The notes below the pieces were generated by a model. The model did no database searches, was not told the origin of the DNA, and worked only from the letters and a program-made list of their open reading frames with translations. From positions 806,001 through 870,000 of the forward strand of contig JAWKZW010000001.1 in assembly GCA_041395725.1 (NCBI GenBank): a DNA stretch of 64,000 nucleotides, written 5' to 3'. Positions 23,479-32,509 of this stretch are shown piece by piece. Source of the stretch: Gammaproteobacteria bacterium (GTDB lineage Bacteria; Pseudomonadota; Gammaproteobacteria; Pseudomonadales; Pseudohongiellaceae). Numbering within the stretch: position 1 is the stretch's first letter; every line of letters begins with the position of its first letter. Position numbers and translations under genes: made by a program.

Positions 23479-24537
23479 ATGGCATTAATGGTTCGGTTCG
23501 CACACCTGCAACGCCCTCTGGGCGGGATACTGCTGTGCCTGGCTGCGTTTCTGCCGGCCACCCTGGTTGCCCAGGCCACCGCAGACAACCCCTACCAGGT
23601 CATTTATCACTGGGGCCAGCTGCCGGCAGATCGCCCCATGGGCGTCGTTACGGGCGTACATCCAGACCCCGACGGGGTGCACCTGTGGATCATGGAGCGC
23701 TGCGGCACGAATCAGTGCGCCGGTTCTGACCTGCCACCAATTCACAAGCTGGATCGCGACGGCAGGGTGGTAAAGAGTATCGGTGCCGGGCTGTTTGCCT
23801 GGCCCCATGGCTTCGACCTGGATGCTGACGGGAATATCTGGGTAACCGAAGGTGCGCCCGACGGCGATGCCCGGGGTCAGCCGGGCTTTGAGCGCGGCAT
23901 GGGGCACCAGGCCATCAAGCTGAACCAGGATGGGGAAGTGCTTATGCGCCTGGGTGAGGCAGGCGTGCCCGGAGATGATGCAGGTCATTTTAATGGCCCG
24001 GCCGCCATCGTCGTTGCCCAGAACGGTGAGATCTGGATAGCCGACGGCCACCGGGGTGGCAACAATCGGATCATGAAATTTTCTCCACAAGGCGACCTGC
24101 TGCTGCAACTGGGAGGCGGCATCGACTCCCTCAGTCGGGAAGTCAGCCGTTTCAACGACCCCCACGATCTCAAAATAGATTCCCAGGGGCGACTTTTTGT
24201 GGCGGATCGCGGCAATAACCGGATTCAGATTTTCAGCCAGGACGGCGAGCTGCTGGATATCTGGACCCAGTTCGGCCGCCCCAGCGGCATCTGGATCGAC
24301 AGCAACGACAGAATTCTCGTGGCCGACGGGATGTCGGGGCAGCAGTGGAACCGCGGCTGGCAACGGGGAATCCGTATCGGCGACGCCAGGACCGGCTGGA
24401 TTACCGAATTCATACCCGACTACGAAATCCCCAACGGCAGTGGCATTGAATTCCTGGCCTCCGACAGCGAAGGCAACATTTACGCCGGTCAGGTCGGTCG
24501 GCAGCGGTTTGAAAAATACGTCAGAGTCCGCCCCTAG
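23479..24537 (+). CDS. NHL-repeat beta-propeller, peptidyl-alpha-hydroxyglycine lyase (PAL)-like
   Basis: 352 residues with a signal peptide (about 1-32, LVAQ-A). Six NHL-type blades resemble PAL, the lyase that finishes C-terminal peptide amidation after PHM. Two of the family's zinc-ligand His positions are seen: His110 in AWPHGF and His229 in NDPHDL. At the expected third position I read Asn319 (EIPNG), so catalytic zinc binding is doubtful. Blades such as GEIWIADG and GRLFVADRGNNRIQIF are clear. It may be a lyase-like enzyme or a binding propeller. The PHM-like gene lies about 2 kb upstream in a separate transcript. Confidence 0.72.
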   Translation: MALMVRFAHLQRPLGGILLCLAAFLPATLVAQATADNPYQVIYHWGQLPADRPMGVVTGVHPDPDGVHLWIMERCGTNQCAGSDLPPIHKLDRDGRVVKSIGAGLFAWPHGFDLDADGNIWVTEGAPDGDARGQPGFERGMGHQAIKLNQDGEVLMRLGEAGVPGDDAGHFNGPAAIVVAQNGEIWIADGHRGGNNRIMKFSPQGDLLLQLGGGIDSLSREVSRFNDPHDLKIDSQGRLFVADRGNNRIQIFSQDGELLDIWTQFGRPSGIWIDSNDRILVADGMSGQQWNRGWQRGIRIGDARTGWITEFIPDYEIPNGSGIEFLASDSEGNIYAGQVGRQRFEKYVRVRP

Positions 24538-24538
24538 T

Positions 24539-24565
24539 GCTCTGTAAAGCCTGAATTTACAGAGC
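24539..24565 (+). terminator. hairpin at end of propeller gene
   Basis: GCTCTGTAAA (24539-24548) pairs perfectly with TTTACAGAGC (24556-24565), loop of 7, two bases after the stop. No T-run follows, so its terminator activity is uncertain. Confidence 0.5.
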
Positions 24566-24683
24566 TCCAGAATATCCGGCTACGGAAAAACTACCGGCGC
24601 CTGTGGGGACACCTGACCTGCCTGACGCCGCAGCGGGCATCGATTGCAGATAAAATGCGGGGTGACGAGCGGAGGCAATCGGG

Positions 24684-25661
24684 TCAGGCGCCATCAACCG
24701 GCAGGGCCAGTAAAACGTTACCGATTTTGCGCCCCGTTTCCAGGTAGCGGTGTGCCTCGACAATCTGATCGATTGTGTAGCTGCGCTCGATCACCGGCTT
24801 GATCTTTCCTTCCCCCAGCAGGCCGGCCAGATACTCGAGGTCGGCCTTTTCGTAACCGGCCAGTGCGATGCGCACCTTGCGATCCGTGGCCCAGCGACTC
24901 CACAGCCGGCGAAACATCTGTGCGGTCGGCGCATTACCCAGCACCAGGCGGCCACCCGGTTGCAGCGCTCGCAGACAGCCTTTGTAGGAGGCTCCTCCGA
25001 CAATGTCGATGATTACATCGTAAACAGACGCGTGCGCGGTAAAGTCATCCTCACGGTAATCCAGAACATGATCGGCGCCCAGCCACAGTAACGTACCCAG
25101 CTTGCGACTACTGTCCACCACGGTAACTTCCGCGCCCATGATCTTGGCCAACTGGATGGCCAGCGTCCCGATACTGCCTCCCGCACCATTGAGCAATACC
25201 CTGTCTCCGGCTTTTACCTCAGCAACGCGCAGAAAATGCAGGGCATTGGTCCCCCCCACCGAGAGGCAGGCTGCATCGGAAAAGCTCACCCCCTCAGGAA
25301 TACGGGTGAGCAGCGAGGTTTTCTGACACAGAAACTCGGCATAGGCGCCGCCGATACCGGTCGGGGCGAAAACCCGATCGCCCGGCGCAAAATCGGTGAC
25401 GCCCGCGCCGACTTCTTCCACGGTACCGGCAAATTCCTGCCCCAGAATCTTTACCCGTGGCTTGAACAAACCCACAGCCAGCCTTACCGGCAGCCAGAAC
25501 AGGCCGTTGATCTGAAAACGGCGCAGCTCGGCGTCACCGGCAAAAATATTGGCCACCGCATTGCGAATCAGCACCTGACCGGCCCTGGGTCGCGGCTTAT
25601 CCTGGTTTCGAACCACCAGCGACTCAGGTGGCCCGTAGCGTGTCCAGATTACGGCTTTCAT
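24684..25661 (-). CDS. zinc-free medium-chain dehydrogenase/reductase (quinone oxidoreductase-like)
   Basis: 325 residues of the MDR superfamily. An N-terminal GroES-like part (IRNAVANIFAGDAELRRF, then EFAGTVEEVG) is followed by the Rossmann loop NGAGGSIGTLAIQLAK. The zinc-binding Cys cluster of true alcohol dehydrogenases is absent. The protein is therefore likely an NADPH-dependent quinone or enone reductase acting on an unknown substrate in the cytosol. It stands alone on the minus strand, convergent with the propeller gene. The ATG at 25661 agrees with the family's usual start (MKAVIWTRYG). Confidence 0.85.
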   Translation of the reverse strand: MKAVIWTRYGPPESLVVRNQDKPRPRAGQVLIRNAVANIFAGDAELRRFQINGLFWLPVRLAVGLFKPRVKILGQEFAGTVEEVGAGVTDFAPGDRVFAPTGIGGAYAEFLCQKTSLLTRIPEGVSFSDAACLSVGGTNALHFLRVAEVKAGDRVLLNGAGGSIGTLAIQLAKIMGAEVTVVDSSRKLGTLLWLGADHVLDYREDDFTAHASVYDVIIDIVGGASYKGCLRALQPGGRLVLGNAPTAQMFRRLWSRWATDRKVRIALAGYEKADLEYLAGLLGEGKIKPVIERSYTIDQIVEAHRYLETGRKIGNVLLALPVDGA

Positions 25662-26086
25662 GAAGAACTCAGACTCTCAAACCCGGTGCTACCGGCTGTT
25701 CTCAAACGACGGGCCATTGAGTCTGCCTGGTTTCCGGGTGTGTTGACAGGTTGGAGTTTTAGTTTGGTTTGTTGCTCTTTGGATCTCTGGATCTCTGGAT
25801 CGCGGAAAATACTGGCCCTGCGGAGATTTGGCGCTTTGGCATTTTGTTCTTTGCTCTTCGGCTTTTCGACGCAAACGCAGCCCCCGCGTCACCAGAATCA
25901 GATCCTGATTGTATGACAATTCGCAATCCCCTACACCCGTGTTTCCGTCCGCTGCACCATCGGTGTATGTTGGCTAACCTATGATCAGGTATTCGGTCAG
26001 CTTACCTGACCTGAAAACCCCGAAATCCAGCGCGCCTCACCCCGCGTCAGGCGATGCTGATCATTTGACTCTGGACGCCTGGCCCT
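25662..26086. other. intergenic region with short tandem repeat, lower GC
   Basis: About 425 bases without a convincing gene. It contains two and a half tandem copies of GGATCTCT (25781-25800) and T-rich stretches. Short frames here lack recognisable domains. Confidence 0.5.
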
Positions 26087-26668
26087 ATGAACAACGTGCT
26101 GATCATTCTGCTTGCTACCGGGACTTTGCTATTTCAACAGGCCCTCTGCCAGGATAATCCACTGAGACAACCATTACTTGACGGAGCTGGCCACCCGCGG
26201 GAAGACGCCTACCAGCAGATTCCCTTACGCCCGGACGATCAGATCTACGCCGGCATAATAGAGGGCAGCTGGATGAAACAGGTGCTCATGGAGCTCGACC
26301 GCATCAGCCTTGATGACAAAGCGTCAGGTCGCCTTTTCTGGGGGCGCAACCTGGGCACCGCGGCACACGAAATCGCACAGGTCTGGGCTGAAGCTTATTT
26401 CGCTCAGTTTGGTCTGGAAAATATTCAGCGGCGGGCGTTCGCACTTGACCCGGTCTGGGTGGTGGACTCCTGGGACGTTCGCTTCAGCAGTGGGCTTGAG
26501 GAATTCAGGCTTACGTCGGCCTGCCCCTGAATGCCCGCGACACCTTCGGCACCGCCCAGGGCAGTTACGGGGACGCCATGGTGGCCATCGTTAGCGGCGC
26601 CACACTGCTCAATGAATTTCTGACACCGTTTTTTGTACACCATGCGATCCGCCGCCAAAAGCATTGAA
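26087..26668 (+). pseudogene. fragment of an exported hydrolase (possibly M28 peptidase), frameshifted
   Basis: The first frame (26087-26530, 147 codons) has a signal peptide (1-21, ALCQ) and then GRNLGTAAHEIAQVWAEAYF and FGLENIQRR, resembling the start of M28 peptidases. It stops at LTSACP. The sequence then continues in another frame as AYVGLPLNARDTFGTAQG to a stop near 26668, as if one gene had been frameshifted. The metal-binding and catalytic parts of an M28 enzyme are missing. I treat it as a broken remnant. The family assignment is tentative. Confidence 0.45.
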
Positions 26669-26757
26669 CCTGGGACAGGCCAACTGTTTGACAGGCACGC
26701 TGTTGAAAATCCAGCCGGGTGGCCACTGAGGCATTAAAAATAGTCTGAAAACCTGAC

Positions 26758-26991
26758 TCAGAGGGAATCGATATCTTCCTGCAGGCGGTGCCGTTTGTCG
26801 GTAACAATGGATTCCAGCACCCTGACCCGTTCTTCCAGGTTCCGGGTCTTCTGCTCAAGCCGCGCATTGATTGCCGCCAGTTCAGAGCCGTTCGAGCTGG
26901 AACGGGCCTTGATCAACTTTACCCGGTAATCCATGTAGACGCAGAAGCTTACAAATCCGAATATGATTGCCAATGTGGGTATGTTATCCAT
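26758..26991 (-). CDS. small membrane protein with coiled coil, PspB-like
   Basis: 77 residues. One N-terminal membrane helix (about 5-22, LAIIFGFVSFCVYM) is followed by a basic patch and a heptad-patterned charged segment (INARLEQKTRNLEERVRVLE) likely to form a coiled coil. This layout resembles PspB, an inner-membrane partner of envelope-stress regulation, but no pspA, pspC or pspF is nearby. It could be an unrelated small membrane protein. It is monocistronic. Confidence 0.6.
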   Translation of the reverse strand: MDNIPTLAIIFGFVSFCVYMDYRVKLIKARSSSNGSELAAINARLEQKTRNLEERVRVLESIVTDKRHRLQEDIDSL

Positions 26992-27065
26992 TTCAGGGTC
27001 TCCGGCAAAAAGGGAACTGAATTGACTGGTCAGGATACCTCAAACACTTCAGAAACAGAATCAGC

Positions 27066-27270
27066 GAGCCTCTGATCAGGTCTGACTGAAAACCGGCCGC
27101 TGTCCGGTCTGACTCCTGCAGAAGCCGATTTTCGCCAAACCCACTGAGTAAAGAATATGACGTCTGCCACAATGCCAATTGCGGACGATTGCCACGCTTT
27201 AAAACCCCTTGCTAAGGTACCTCTGCTTAAGTACCACAATGCTCTGGGGGTGGTACTTGATCAGAGGCTC
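27066..27270. repeat. 205-bp segment bounded by inverted CCTCTGAT tags
   Basis: GAGCCTCTGATCA (27066-27078) and its exact reverse complement (27258-27270) bound a non-coding segment. Inside, GGTAC/GTACC repeats occur near the right end. The tag is the same short motif found in other gaps of the window. No target duplication is visible. Confidence 0.65.
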
Positions 27271-27288
27271 CCTGGGTTTGTTTTCCCT

Positions 27289-28707
27289 TCAGGCGGACAC
27301 AGAAGGCTCAGCCACCTTTTCTTTCATCAGCCCGATACCGAGGGTCGCCATTACTACAGCCACCACGCCGTTCAGGTAGTTAAAAAAGGCATAGGGCGCG
27401 TATTCAATCACCGACACTCCCAGAGTGGCCGAGTAGAATGCGCCTGCGGTAGTCCAGGGAATCAGGCCGGTGGTAAGGGTTGATCCCTCCTCGACACTGC
27501 GTGACAGCACGGCAGGGTCCAGGGACATTGCCTGATAGTGGGATTTAAAGAGCTGACAATTAAGGATAATGGAAATGTAGGCCTCACCCATGGCCATGTT
27601 GCCGACCAGGCCGGCGGCGATCGTCGTGGCGATCAGAGCACCGACCCGTTTAACCCGTAACAACAGGCCCGCCAGCAGGCGCGCCAGCATACCGCTCTCA
27701 TGCAACACACCCCCCAGTGCCAGTGCCATGAGCGCCAGCAGCAGGGTCCAAGCCATGCTGCTGATACCGCCTCGACCCAGCAGACCATCGAGGTTTTCGA
27801 TGCCGGTGTTACCCGGCGTATTCAGCCACAGAGCGTTCAATACCACGGTGAAATCCGTTCCCTGATAGAAGATCGCCACCAGGCATGCGGTCACAATACT
27901 GGCGGACATGGTCACTTCCGCGGCGACACGACGCACACTCAATACCACCATGACCAGCAGGGGCAGAAACACGATAAACGGCTGCAGACGGTAGGCGCCT
28001 GCGAGGGCACGGCGCAGGGTATCGATATCACTGCCCGGCACCGTCGACGGGGTCAGGAAAGCACCGACACCAGCCAGCAGGACCAGCGTCAACAGATAGG
28101 TGGGCAGCGTGGTATACAGCATCGACCCGATATGGCGATACAGGCTGGTACCGGCACTCATGGCGGCCAGGTTTGTGGTATCGGAAATCGGCGACATCTT
28201 GTCCCCAAAAGTGGCCCCTGCCACGACTGTTCCCGCCACCAGTGGAAGGGGCACACCCATGGCGCCTCCGATACCCATCAGCACCACACCCATAGTCCCG
28301 GCCGTGCCCCAGGATGTGCCGGTAGCCAGTGACATGGCGCTGCAGAGCAGAAGGCTGACGACCAGAAACCAGGCGGGATTGAGAATACTCAACCCGAAAT
28401 AGATCAGACTGGCGATGGTACCCGCCTGCATGAAACTGGCAATCACCATGCCGATCAACACGAAGATGTAGATAGCCGGAAGTGCCTGGCTGATTGCCTC
28501 GCTTATCATCCGTCGGATGGCGTGGAAATCGTAGCCAAGTATTGCTGCGTGCGCACCGGCCCATAGCAGGCAGAGAAACATCAGGCTGTGCAGATCCACG
28601 GCCAGCAGGAACAGACCGGTGGAAAGCAGCCCGAAGATGCCCAGAAAACACACCAGTGCCTGCGTCAGTGAAGGGATAAGGGCGGTGTTGTGAGTGGCAG
28701 TCGACAT
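27289..28707 (-). CDS. NhaC-family Na+/H+ antiporter
   Basis: 472 residues from the preferred start at 28707 (MSTATHN). About eleven to twelve membrane segments. The NhaC signature GDKMSPISDTTNLA follows VAGTVVAGATF, and TGTSWGTAGTMGVVLMGIG precedes it. Such antiporters exchange Na+ for H+ or for organic acids (malate-lactate relatives). A frame extension to 28797 adds 30 polar residues that do not fit the family. No substrate-specific neighbour is present. Confidence 0.87.
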   Translation of the reverse strand: MSTATHNTALIPSLTQALVCFLGIFGLLSTGLFLLAVDLHSLMFLCLLWAGAHAAILGYDFHAIRRMISEAISQALPAIYIFVLIGMVIASFMQAGTIASLIYFGLSILNPAWFLVVSLLLCSAMSLATGTSWGTAGTMGVVLMGIGGAMGVPLPLVAGTVVAGATFGDKMSPISDTTNLAAMSAGTSLYRHIGSMLYTTLPTYLLTLVLLAGVGAFLTPSTVPGSDIDTLRRALAGAYRLQPFIVFLPLLVMVVLSVRRVAAEVTMSASIVTACLVAIFYQGTDFTVVLNALWLNTPGNTGIENLDGLLGRGGISSMAWTLLLALMALALGGVLHESGMLARLLAGLLLRVKRVGALIATTIAAGLVGNMAMGEAYISIILNCQLFKSHYQAMSLDPAVLSRSVEEGSTLTTGLIPWTTAGAFYSATLGVSVIEYAPYAFFNYLNGVVAVVMATLGIGLMKEKVAEPSVSA

Positions 28708-28992
28708 GAGTAACGTTTCTTTGCAACCGGAGTTCCGCAGAATAAAAGCTAACGGGGGTGAAGTCCACGCAACTGTTGGTCGTTGCAGATCAGGCAAAGC
28801 GCGTGGTCAGAAGGCTGTATCTGCCCGAGACCCCGTGGCTCGACTTTGCTTCTGACATTGGTTACGATCCCTGAACAATCTGAAAACGCCCCGCTCTGGG
28901 GTCCAGATAGCTGCAGTTACCTGTTTAATCAGTAATATCCGGTAAGCAACCCTGGCCAGGGCGCCCCCTAACAACCAGTCTGGAGTTGTGCC

Positions 28993-30030
28993 ATGAAAGC
29001 AATAACAGCAAATTGCAGCTCTTTTTTCCGCGCCTCTGCCCCCAATCTTGTCTTCGCCCTTACCCTGAACCTCCTGGCCACAGGCCAGGTACTGGCCCAG
29101 GAAGACCAGGCCTGGGAAATGCCCCGAACCATCGACGGACACCCGGACCTGCAGGGCGTCTGGGAGAACAACACCATTACACCGGTAGAGCGGCCCGACC
29201 TGTTCGGCGACAAAGAATTTCTCACCGATGAGGATGTCGTTTTCCTGGAACAGCGGCTGCAGGAAATATACGCCGCCGGTGAAGATGCGCTGTTCGGCGA
29301 AGGGGTATTGCAGGCCGCCTTCAGCGGTGAAATCGTTTCCTACGATCCTTCCACGGGAAATTACGACTCCCAGTGGATGGCGCAACGCACCATTCATCGA
29401 CGCACCTCGCAGATTATCGATCCACCCAACGGCAAATACCCGCCGCGCACCGAAGCCGCCATTCAGGCCGCCCGGGAACTGCGGGAATGGCGCGCGGCCC
29501 ATCCCGCCGACTCCTGGCTGGACCGGCCCCTCGGCGAGCGCTGCGTCAGTTTCGGCGCACCGCGCCTGAGCGCCGGTTACAACAGTTACTGGCAGATCGT
29601 TCAATCAAAGGATCACGTGGTGCTGTACCAGGAGATGGCCCATGATGCCCGTATAGTGCCACTGATCGAAAAACCCCCGATCGACGCCGATATCAGGCTC
29701 TGGCACGGCGCCTCCCGCGGCTGGTGGGAAGGCGATACCCTGGTCATCGAAACCACCAACTATTCTGAGCGCAGTGACTCGGGGCCGGACACGGTCAGCA
29801 AGGTCAATGTGGAACGCCTTACCCGCATCAGCGATACGGCGCTCCAGTACCAGCTGACCTCTCATGATCCCGGTACCTACACAGCACCGTACACCCGTGA
29901 AATCATCTTTGATTACACTGAGGATGATATTTATGAGTACGCCTGCCACGAAGGAAATTACGGCATGATGAATATTCTTTCCGGTCATCGGGCCGAAGAA
30001 AGAATGGCTGCGGAGGAAGCAGCGCGTTAA
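28993..30030 (+). CDS. exported protein of unknown function
   Basis: 345 residues with a signal peptide (about 1-35, VLAQ-E). I recognise the overall type but no named function. It starts with RTIDGHPDLQGVWEN, has GERCVSFGAPRLSAGYNSY mid-way, a GWWEGDTLVIETTNY strand region, and ends with YEYACHEGNYGMMNIL. Such proteins are common, often in many copies, in bacteria rich in secreted proteins. His, Glu and Cys near the end could bind metal. A GC-rich hairpin separates it from the next gene, which may be co-transcribed. Confidence 0.75.
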   Translation: MKAITANCSSFFRASAPNLVFALTLNLLATGQVLAQEDQAWEMPRTIDGHPDLQGVWENNTITPVERPDLFGDKEFLTDEDVVFLEQRLQEIYAAGEDALFGEGVLQAAFSGEIVSYDPSTGNYDSQWMAQRTIHRRTSQIIDPPNGKYPPRTEAAIQAARELREWRAAHPADSWLDRPLGERCVSFGAPRLSAGYNSYWQIVQSKDHVVLYQEMAHDARIVPLIEKPPIDADIRLWHGASRGWWEGDTLVIETTNYSERSDSGPDTVSKVNVERLTRISDTALQYQLTSHDPGTYTAPYTREIIFDYTEDDIYEYACHEGNYGMMNILSGHRAEERMAAEEAAR

Positions 30031-30044
30031 AGACCGTTGTAACA

Positions 30045-30075
30045 GCCCCCCCGAACCTGCAACGGGTCGGGGGGC
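30045..30075 (+). terminator. GC-rich intercistronic hairpin
   Basis: GCCCCCCCGAACC pairs with GGGTCGGGGGGC across a 6-base loop, 15 bases after the stop. Without a T-run it may attenuate transcription or stabilise the upstream message. Confidence 0.45.
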
Positions 30076-30105
30076 ACTAATACGATTTGATAGCTGGAGT
30101 TCTGA

Positions 30106-30594
30106 ATGAGCATGAAGAATATTTGCGCCACCGCAGTTTTGAGTCTTGCTGCCACCACCACTTTTGCCGGGCCACCGGCGGTCATCGAAGACCTGAGCTG
30201 GATGACTGGCAACTGGGCCGGCGCATTGGGGCCCAATCAGCTGGAAGAAAACTGGATCAAGGCCGAGGGAAGTTCGATCGCCTCCATGGTGCGCATGACC
30301 GGCAACGACGCAACCAGCATGTTCGAGATGATCACCATCGAGGAAGTGGACGGCTCGCTGGTACTGCACATCCAGCAGTTTGATCCCGGTTTCAAGCCTC
30401 GCACCCCGGAACCGCAGGAAATGGAGCTGGCTGAGATCACCGCTGACAGCGTGCGCTTTGTGGCGGTATCGGAGGGCGGCATGGCTTCTCTGGGCTACAG
30501 CAACCCGGACCCTGACACGTTTATCATCCATGTCGGCCAGGCCAACGGTAACACCCTCGACATCCCGCTCAAGAAGCGCTCAATCTGGGAATAG
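30106..30594 (+). CDS. DUF6265-like exported protein
   Basis: 162 residues. A short signal peptide (about 1-22, TFAG) precedes LSWMTGNWAG, EENWIKAEGSSIASMVRMT and FEMITIEEVDGSLVLHI. This is the pattern of DUF6265, a lipocalin-like beta-barrel family of unknown role. It may bind a small hydrophobic ligand in the periplasm. It follows the unknown exported protein at 28993 by about 75 bases. Confidence 0.75.
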   Translation: MSMKNICATAVLSLAATTTFAGPPAVIEDLSWMTGNWAGALGPNQLEENWIKAEGSSIASMVRMTGNDATSMFEMITIEEVDGSLVLHIQQFDPGFKPRTPEPQEMELAEITADSVRFVAVSEGGMASLGYSNPDPDTFIIHVGQANGNTLDIPLKKRSIWE

Positions 30595-30629
30595 CAGCGG
30601 CCGCCGCGCAGCTGATCCGTTGACCTGCC

Positions 30630-31532
30630 TCAGCGGGTTTTCTCCTGGATCAGCCTGGCCCGCTCGACGGTTTTCTGCGCGCTTTTGAGATGCGGCCTGT
30701 CCACCATCTCACCCTGAAAGGAAAACGCCATGCGGCCCTGCTGCCTGGCTGTTTCGAAGGCCTGCAGCAGTTCCTGTGCCTGTTCGACCCGCTCCGGTGT
30801 GGGCGTGAAGGCCGCATTGACGATGTCGATCTGCGCAGGGTGAATGGTCAGTTTACCGGTAAAGCCCATACTGGCCGTCAGGCTGCACTCCCGACACAAA
30901 CCCTGTTCGTCCCTGAAGTCGACGAACGGACTGTCGATGGGCTGAATATCTGCAGCCACGGCAGCCAGCAGGCACAGAGACCGTACCAGCTGAAACACCT
31001 CAAGATAGTTACCCTGCGCATCCCGCTTTGCCAAAGCACCGAGGGCCGCCGAGAGGTCCTCGGCGCCCCAGGCCACCGCCTCGATACGTTGGTGCTGCAG
31101 CATGCTGGCCAGGTTAAAGATGGCCGTCGGCGCCTCGGTACCAATTACCAGCAGCGGGACAGCGACCGGATCCAGATCAAGTTCAAGCTCTCTGGCAACA
31201 AGAAGTCGATCAATCGCTTCGATGTCCCTGAGACTGGTAATCTTAGGTACAACAATGCCATCCGGCGGCGACTGCATGATCGCTTCCAGGTCCTGCCGGC
31301 CCCAGGGGCTGTCCAGCGCATTGATCCGGACCAGCTTCTCCCGACCAGCGAAATCCGCTTCCCTGAGCCAGTCACAAACCTGCGCTCTGGCCGCTTCCTT
31401 CAAGTCTGGCGATACGGAATCCTCCAGATCCAGGATCAGAGAGTCCGCCGGTAATGTGAGTGATTTATTGAACATGCGTTCACTGATGCCGGGAACAAAA
31501 TGCAAACTTCTGCGCAAGCCAGTCACTGCCAA
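30630..31532 (-). CDS. CitE-like CoA ester lyase (HpcH/HpaI aldolase family)
   Basis: 300 residues. The family is shown by RRSLHFVPG, LDLEDSV (Mg2+-binding acidic residues), VRINALDSPWGRQDLE, VPKITS and AVAWGAEDLSAALG, which contains the second acidic metal ligand. These enzymes cleave malyl-CoA, citramalyl-CoA or related esters. It is divergent from a MaoC-type hydratase gene 56 bases away. That pairing occurs in itaconate and C5-dicarboxylate catabolism, where itaconyl-CoA is hydrated to citramalyl-CoA and then split to pyruvate and acetyl-CoA. No CoA transferase is seen here, so the substrate is inferred. Confidence 0.85.
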   Translation of the reverse strand: MAVTGLRRSLHFVPGISERMFNKSLTLPADSLILDLEDSVSPDLKEAARAQVCDWLREADFAGREKLVRINALDSPWGRQDLEAIMQSPPDGIVVPKITSLRDIEAIDRLLVARELELDLDPVAVPLLVIGTEAPTAIFNLASMLQHQRIEAVAWGAEDLSAALGALAKRDAQGNYLEVFQLVRSLCLLAAVAADIQPIDSPFVDFRDEQGLCRECSLTASMGFTGKLTIHPAQIDIVNAAFTPTPERVEQAQELLQAFETARQQGRMAFSFQGEMVDRPHLKSAQKTVERARLIQEKTR

Positions 31533-31588
31533 CTTCTCCTGCTACACTACCGAAGTATTGAGGCTACCACAGGTTTTCTGAGACTGAC

Positions 31589-32458
31589 ATGACTGACCAA
31601 CAGAATGAATTTGCCGGCTGGATCGGCACAACCCGGCAAGAGCAGGACTGCGTGACTCGCGCGCCTCTGACGTCCATGGCCGCCCTGCTGGACAAAGATC
31701 CATCAGCGGCCGGCCTACCCGGCTGCCTGCCGCCCCTGTGGCACTGGCTCTACTTCCATGCCCCGGCCAGGCAATCCCGGCTGGCGCCGGACGGGCATCC
31801 CGCGAAGGGCGAATTTCTGCCGCCAATCACACTGCCCAGACGCATGTGGGCCGGCGGCAGATTGACTTTCCTGCAGGACATACCCGTAGGTTGCGAGGTG
31901 ACCCGAACGTCAACCATAGACAACATCTCACAGAAACAGGGGCGCAGCGGCAGGCTGGCCTTTGTGCTGGTACGACACGCGATTAACGTCGATGGCAAAC
32001 CTGCCGTACTGGAACATCACGATATCGTGTACCGCGATGCACCGGTGTCGAACGCCGAACCGACTGCAGTAAACGAGGCTCCCCTGGCACCTCAGGATTG
32101 GGACTTCAGCAGGCAACACTGTGCCGACATTGTGCTGTTATTCCGTTATTCGGCCCTGACCTTCAACGCCCACCGTATACACTACGACCGCGATTATGCG
32201 GTGGGCAAAGAAGGTTATCCGGGCCTCGTTGTACATGGCCCGCTACTGGCAACTCTGCTGATGGAGCTGTTAACGGATAACAAGGCGCCAATCAGACTGC
32301 AGGAGTTTTCCTTTCGGGCCCTGCGCCCGGTATTTGATAACCAGCCTTTCAGGGCCTGCGGAAAACTGCTTGAAGACGGTCAGTGTCAATTGTGGATAGC
32401 CAATCAGGACAACCATCTGTGCATGGAGGCAATGGCCCACTTTCACACCGGAGGCTAA
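31589..32458 (+). CDS. MaoC-like acyl-CoA hydratase (mesaconyl/itaconyl-CoA hydratase type)
   Basis: 289 residues, a double hot-dog hydratase. The N-terminal half has PRRMWAGGRLTF. The C-terminal half has the hydratase motif RYSALTFNAHRIHYD and then GLVVHGPLLATLLMEL, as in mesaconyl-C4-CoA and itaconyl-CoA hydratases. Divergent from the CitE-like lyase and convergent with an acyl-CoA dehydrogenase, it fits a branched C5-dicarboxylate or methyl-branched acid route. Which isomer it takes cannot be read. Confidence 0.85.
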   Translation: MTDQQNEFAGWIGTTRQEQDCVTRAPLTSMAALLDKDPSAAGLPGCLPPLWHWLYFHAPARQSRLAPDGHPAKGEFLPPITLPRRMWAGGRLTFLQDIPVGCEVTRTSTIDNISQKQGRSGRLAFVLVRHAINVDGKPAVLEHHDIVYRDAPVSNAEPTAVNEAPLAPQDWDFSRQHCADIVLLFRYSALTFNAHRIHYDRDYAVGKEGYPGLVVHGPLLATLLMELLTDNKAPIRLQEFSFRALRPVFDNQPFRACGKLLEDGQCQLWIANQDNHLCMEAMAHFHTGG

Positions 32459-32509
32459 GGACCCTCTGATCAGTTACCGTGTTGCTCTGCGGAATGAATC
32501 GGGGTTTCG

